From an uncultured Alphaproteobacteria bacterium (lineage in GTDB: Bacteria; Pseudomonadota; Alphaproteobacteria; Rs-D84), in NCBI GenBank assembly GCA_949156565.1, contig CASCZI010000003.1, positions 80,713 to 144,712 of the forward strand: a DNA stretch of 64,000 nucleotides, in the 5' to 3' direction. The translations under genes were made by a program, and so were the position numbers. Shown piece by piece: positions 62,531-64,000 of the stretch. The notes below the pieces were generated by a model that searched no databases, was not told the origin of the DNA, and saw nothing but the letters and a program-made list of their open reading frames with translations. Positions within the stretch are counted from its first letter, which is position 1, and every line of letters begins with the position of its first letter.

Positions 62531-63805
62531 ATGACTGATGATAAGAAAACACGTAAACCCGCATCGGAAAATGACAAAAATACCCAGTTTTGCAGCTTTT
62601 GTGGCAAGGCCGTGTATGAGGTAAAAAAACTGGTCAGTGGTCGTAATGTCTGCATTTGTGATGAATGCATTAATTTGTGTAATGATATTATGGCCGACGA
62701 TCGCGCGGTGGAAATTGATCGGGATACATCAAAATTGCCCACCCCGTCCAAGATTTATAAATTCTTGAACGATTATGTCATCGGCCAAGATGATGCGAAA
62801 CGCACATTGGCGGTGGCGGTGTATAATCATTACAAGCGCCATGGGGCCGCGGCGGCATCAAATGTTGAAATTCAAAAATCAAACGTTTTGATGATTGGAT
62901 CGACCGGCACCGGAAAGACGTTATTTGCACAAACGTTGGCGCGTGTTTTGGATGTCCCATTTGCGATTGCCGACGCCACCACATTGACCGAGGCCGGATA
63001 CGTCGGCGAAGATGTTGAAAGTGTCTTAACACGTTTGTTACAGAATGCAAATTTCGATGTGGATCGTGCCCAAAAAGGTATTATTTATATCGACGAAATT
63101 GATAAAATTTCCCGTAAATCTGAAAATCCGTCTTTGACCCGTGATGTATCCGGCGAAGGTGTGCAACAGGCATTGTTAAAATTGATTGAAGGCACCGTTG
63201 CCAATGTTCCGGCCAGTGGTGGTGGACGCAAGCATCCCGGCGAAGCTACAGTTCAATTAGATACCAGCAAGATTTTATTCATCTGTGGCGGGGCATTCGA
63301 TGGATTAAACAAAATTATTGGTGCCCGAAAAAACGCCCGTGCGGGAATTGGTTTTGGGGCCGCGGTTGAATCCAAAAAAACGCGTGAAGAACGCGACTAT
63401 ATCGCCGATGTTGAACCCCAAGATTTGGTGAAATTTGGTATTATTCCAGAATTGATTGGGCGTTTACCCATCATTACAACATTGCGCGAATTGGATGCGG
63501 ATGCGTTGGTAAAGATTTTGACAGAACCCAAGAATGCATTGGTCAAACAATATGCCGCAATGCTGGATATGGATGGGATCAAATTAACAATTACAGATGA
63601 TGGATTGCGTGCGATCGCAGATGTGGCCGTGGCACGTAAAACGGGGGCGCGTGGGTTACGCAGTATTTTGGAAAAAATCTTGTTACAGCCGATGTTTGAT
63701 GCACCCGATAAAAAAGATCTGGCCGAAATTGTGATTGATGCCGATGTTGTTAACGGGAAAAAGCCGCCCGTTGAAATCCACGCCGACACAAAGAAAGCCG
63801 CATAA
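62531..63805 (+). CDS. clpX: ATP-dependent Clp protease ATP-binding subunit ClpX
   Basis: 424 residues. N-terminal zinc-binding domain ([10 protein letters not shown], then [10 protein letters not shown]), Walker [13 protein letters not shown] (about residue 125), Walker [11 protein letters not shown], the pore-loop GYVGEDVE and sensor 2 region [10 protein letters not shown]. It unfolds substrates for ClpP. Ribosome site GGGGGATT. In the operon with clpP. Confidence 0.97.
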   Translation: MTDDKKTRKPASENDKNTQFCSFCGKAVYEVKKLVSGRNVCICDECINLCNDIMADDRAVEIDRDTSKLPTPSKIYKFLNDYVIGQDDAKRTLAVAVYNHYKRHGAAAASNVEIQKSNVLMIGSTGTGKTLFAQTLARVLDVPFAIADATTLTEAGYVGEDVESVLTRLLQNANFDVDRAQKGIIYIDEIDKISRKSENPSLTRDVSGEGVQQALLKLIEGTVANVPASGGGRKHPGEATVQLDTSKILFICGGAFDGLNKIIGARKNARAGIGFGAAVESKKTREERDYIADVEPQDLVKFGIIPELIGRLPIITTLRELDADALVKILTEPKNALVKQYAAMLDMDGIKLTITDDGLRAIADVAVARKTGARGLRSILEKILLQPMFDAPDKKDLAEIVIDADVVNGKKPPVEIHADTKKAA

Positions 63806-64000
63806 AACACCCCCCCCGGCTACGCCGGTACTCCCTCGAGGGAGGAGAACTGAGACTCAGGCTTGTTCGGTCCAGGTTCCCCTCCGGGAACCCACCCACG
63901 GAAATTTAACAATTTCCGTGGGGCCCGGGGTCGGGGTGGGCGCGAAATCGGGCCCCGCAAAAATTGAAAATTTTTGGGGGTGATACCGACGGGGTGGTCT
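63806..64000. repeat. Palindromic repeat element, inverted copy, cut by window edge
   Basis: It starts right at the clpX stop with CGGCTACGCCGG and CTCCCTCGAGGGAG, then CTCAGGCTTGTTCGG, CCCACGGAAATT/AATTTCCGTGGGG and CCCCGCAAAAATT/AATTTTTGGGGG, and ends GGGGTGGTCT at the edge. The module order is the reverse of the copy at 55340, so it is inserted in the other orientation. Confidence 0.85.

Noticed and set aside
1..64000. CRISPR array or cas genes
   Set aside because: I saw no regularly spaced direct repeats with unique spacers and no cas-like protein. The palindromic repeats are dispersed and lack spacers.

Overview
The window reads as a chromosomal segment of an alphaproteobacterium, probably gut-associated. 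Pointers to the class are a CcrM-type GANTC methyltransferase, a CarD regulator, a DUF2312/GapR-like protein and an alphaproteobacterial-style ComM. A secreted choloylglycine-hydrolase family enzyme and several Cys-rich exported proteins suggest life in an animal host. No rRNA is present, so the lineage is inferred from gene content only.

Region 1 (1-10757) is the right end of a prophage that continues past the left edge. Leftward early genes (Cro-like repressor, GapR-like protein, small proteins, a replication initiator, a phage protein and a ParB/methyltransferase fusion) face a rightward CI-like S24 repressor. A second rightward operon carries small membrane proteins and a Lar-like zinc protein. 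It ends in a large serine integrase whose last codons run antisense into tRNA-Arg(ACG). The same 15-base word lies in both early promoters and is the likely CI/Cro operator.

Region 2 (10900-23100) holds housekeeping genes: tdk, an Smr-domain gene, comM, lepB-rnc-secG, a class A PBP, an outer-membrane barrel, a choloylglycine hydrolase, a metallophosphoesterase and tRNA-Gln(CTG), with two candidate structured RNAs. Region 3 (23570-31090) is an AT-richer surface-polysaccharide cluster. UDP-glucose dehydrogenase and a UDP-glucuronate decarboxylase would supply UDP-xylose to a GT2 enzyme and to a 1338-residue HAD-GT2-GT8 fusion. Region 4 (31130-38840) has a solitary phage tail-fibre-like gene behind tandem terminators, a 799-residue unknown protein, and a MotA/TolQ-like plus OmpA/MotB-like stator pair.

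Region 5 (39083-64000) is mostly core genes: rpsD, rpsF-rpsR-rplI, recO, a DsbA-like gene, a bamE-like gene, carD, tyrS-envC, ccrM, nrdR, slt, rnhB-pgk and clpP-clpX. Between them lie Cys-rich secreted proteins and a family of GC-rich palindromic elements (TIR-like ends AAGACCACCCC/GGTGGTCTT). The most unusual signals are that palindromic family, a structured RNA in two copies (10910 and 45252), the duplicated prophage operator, the attenuator-like leader of the tail-fibre gene, and several promoters that imply leaderless mRNAs.
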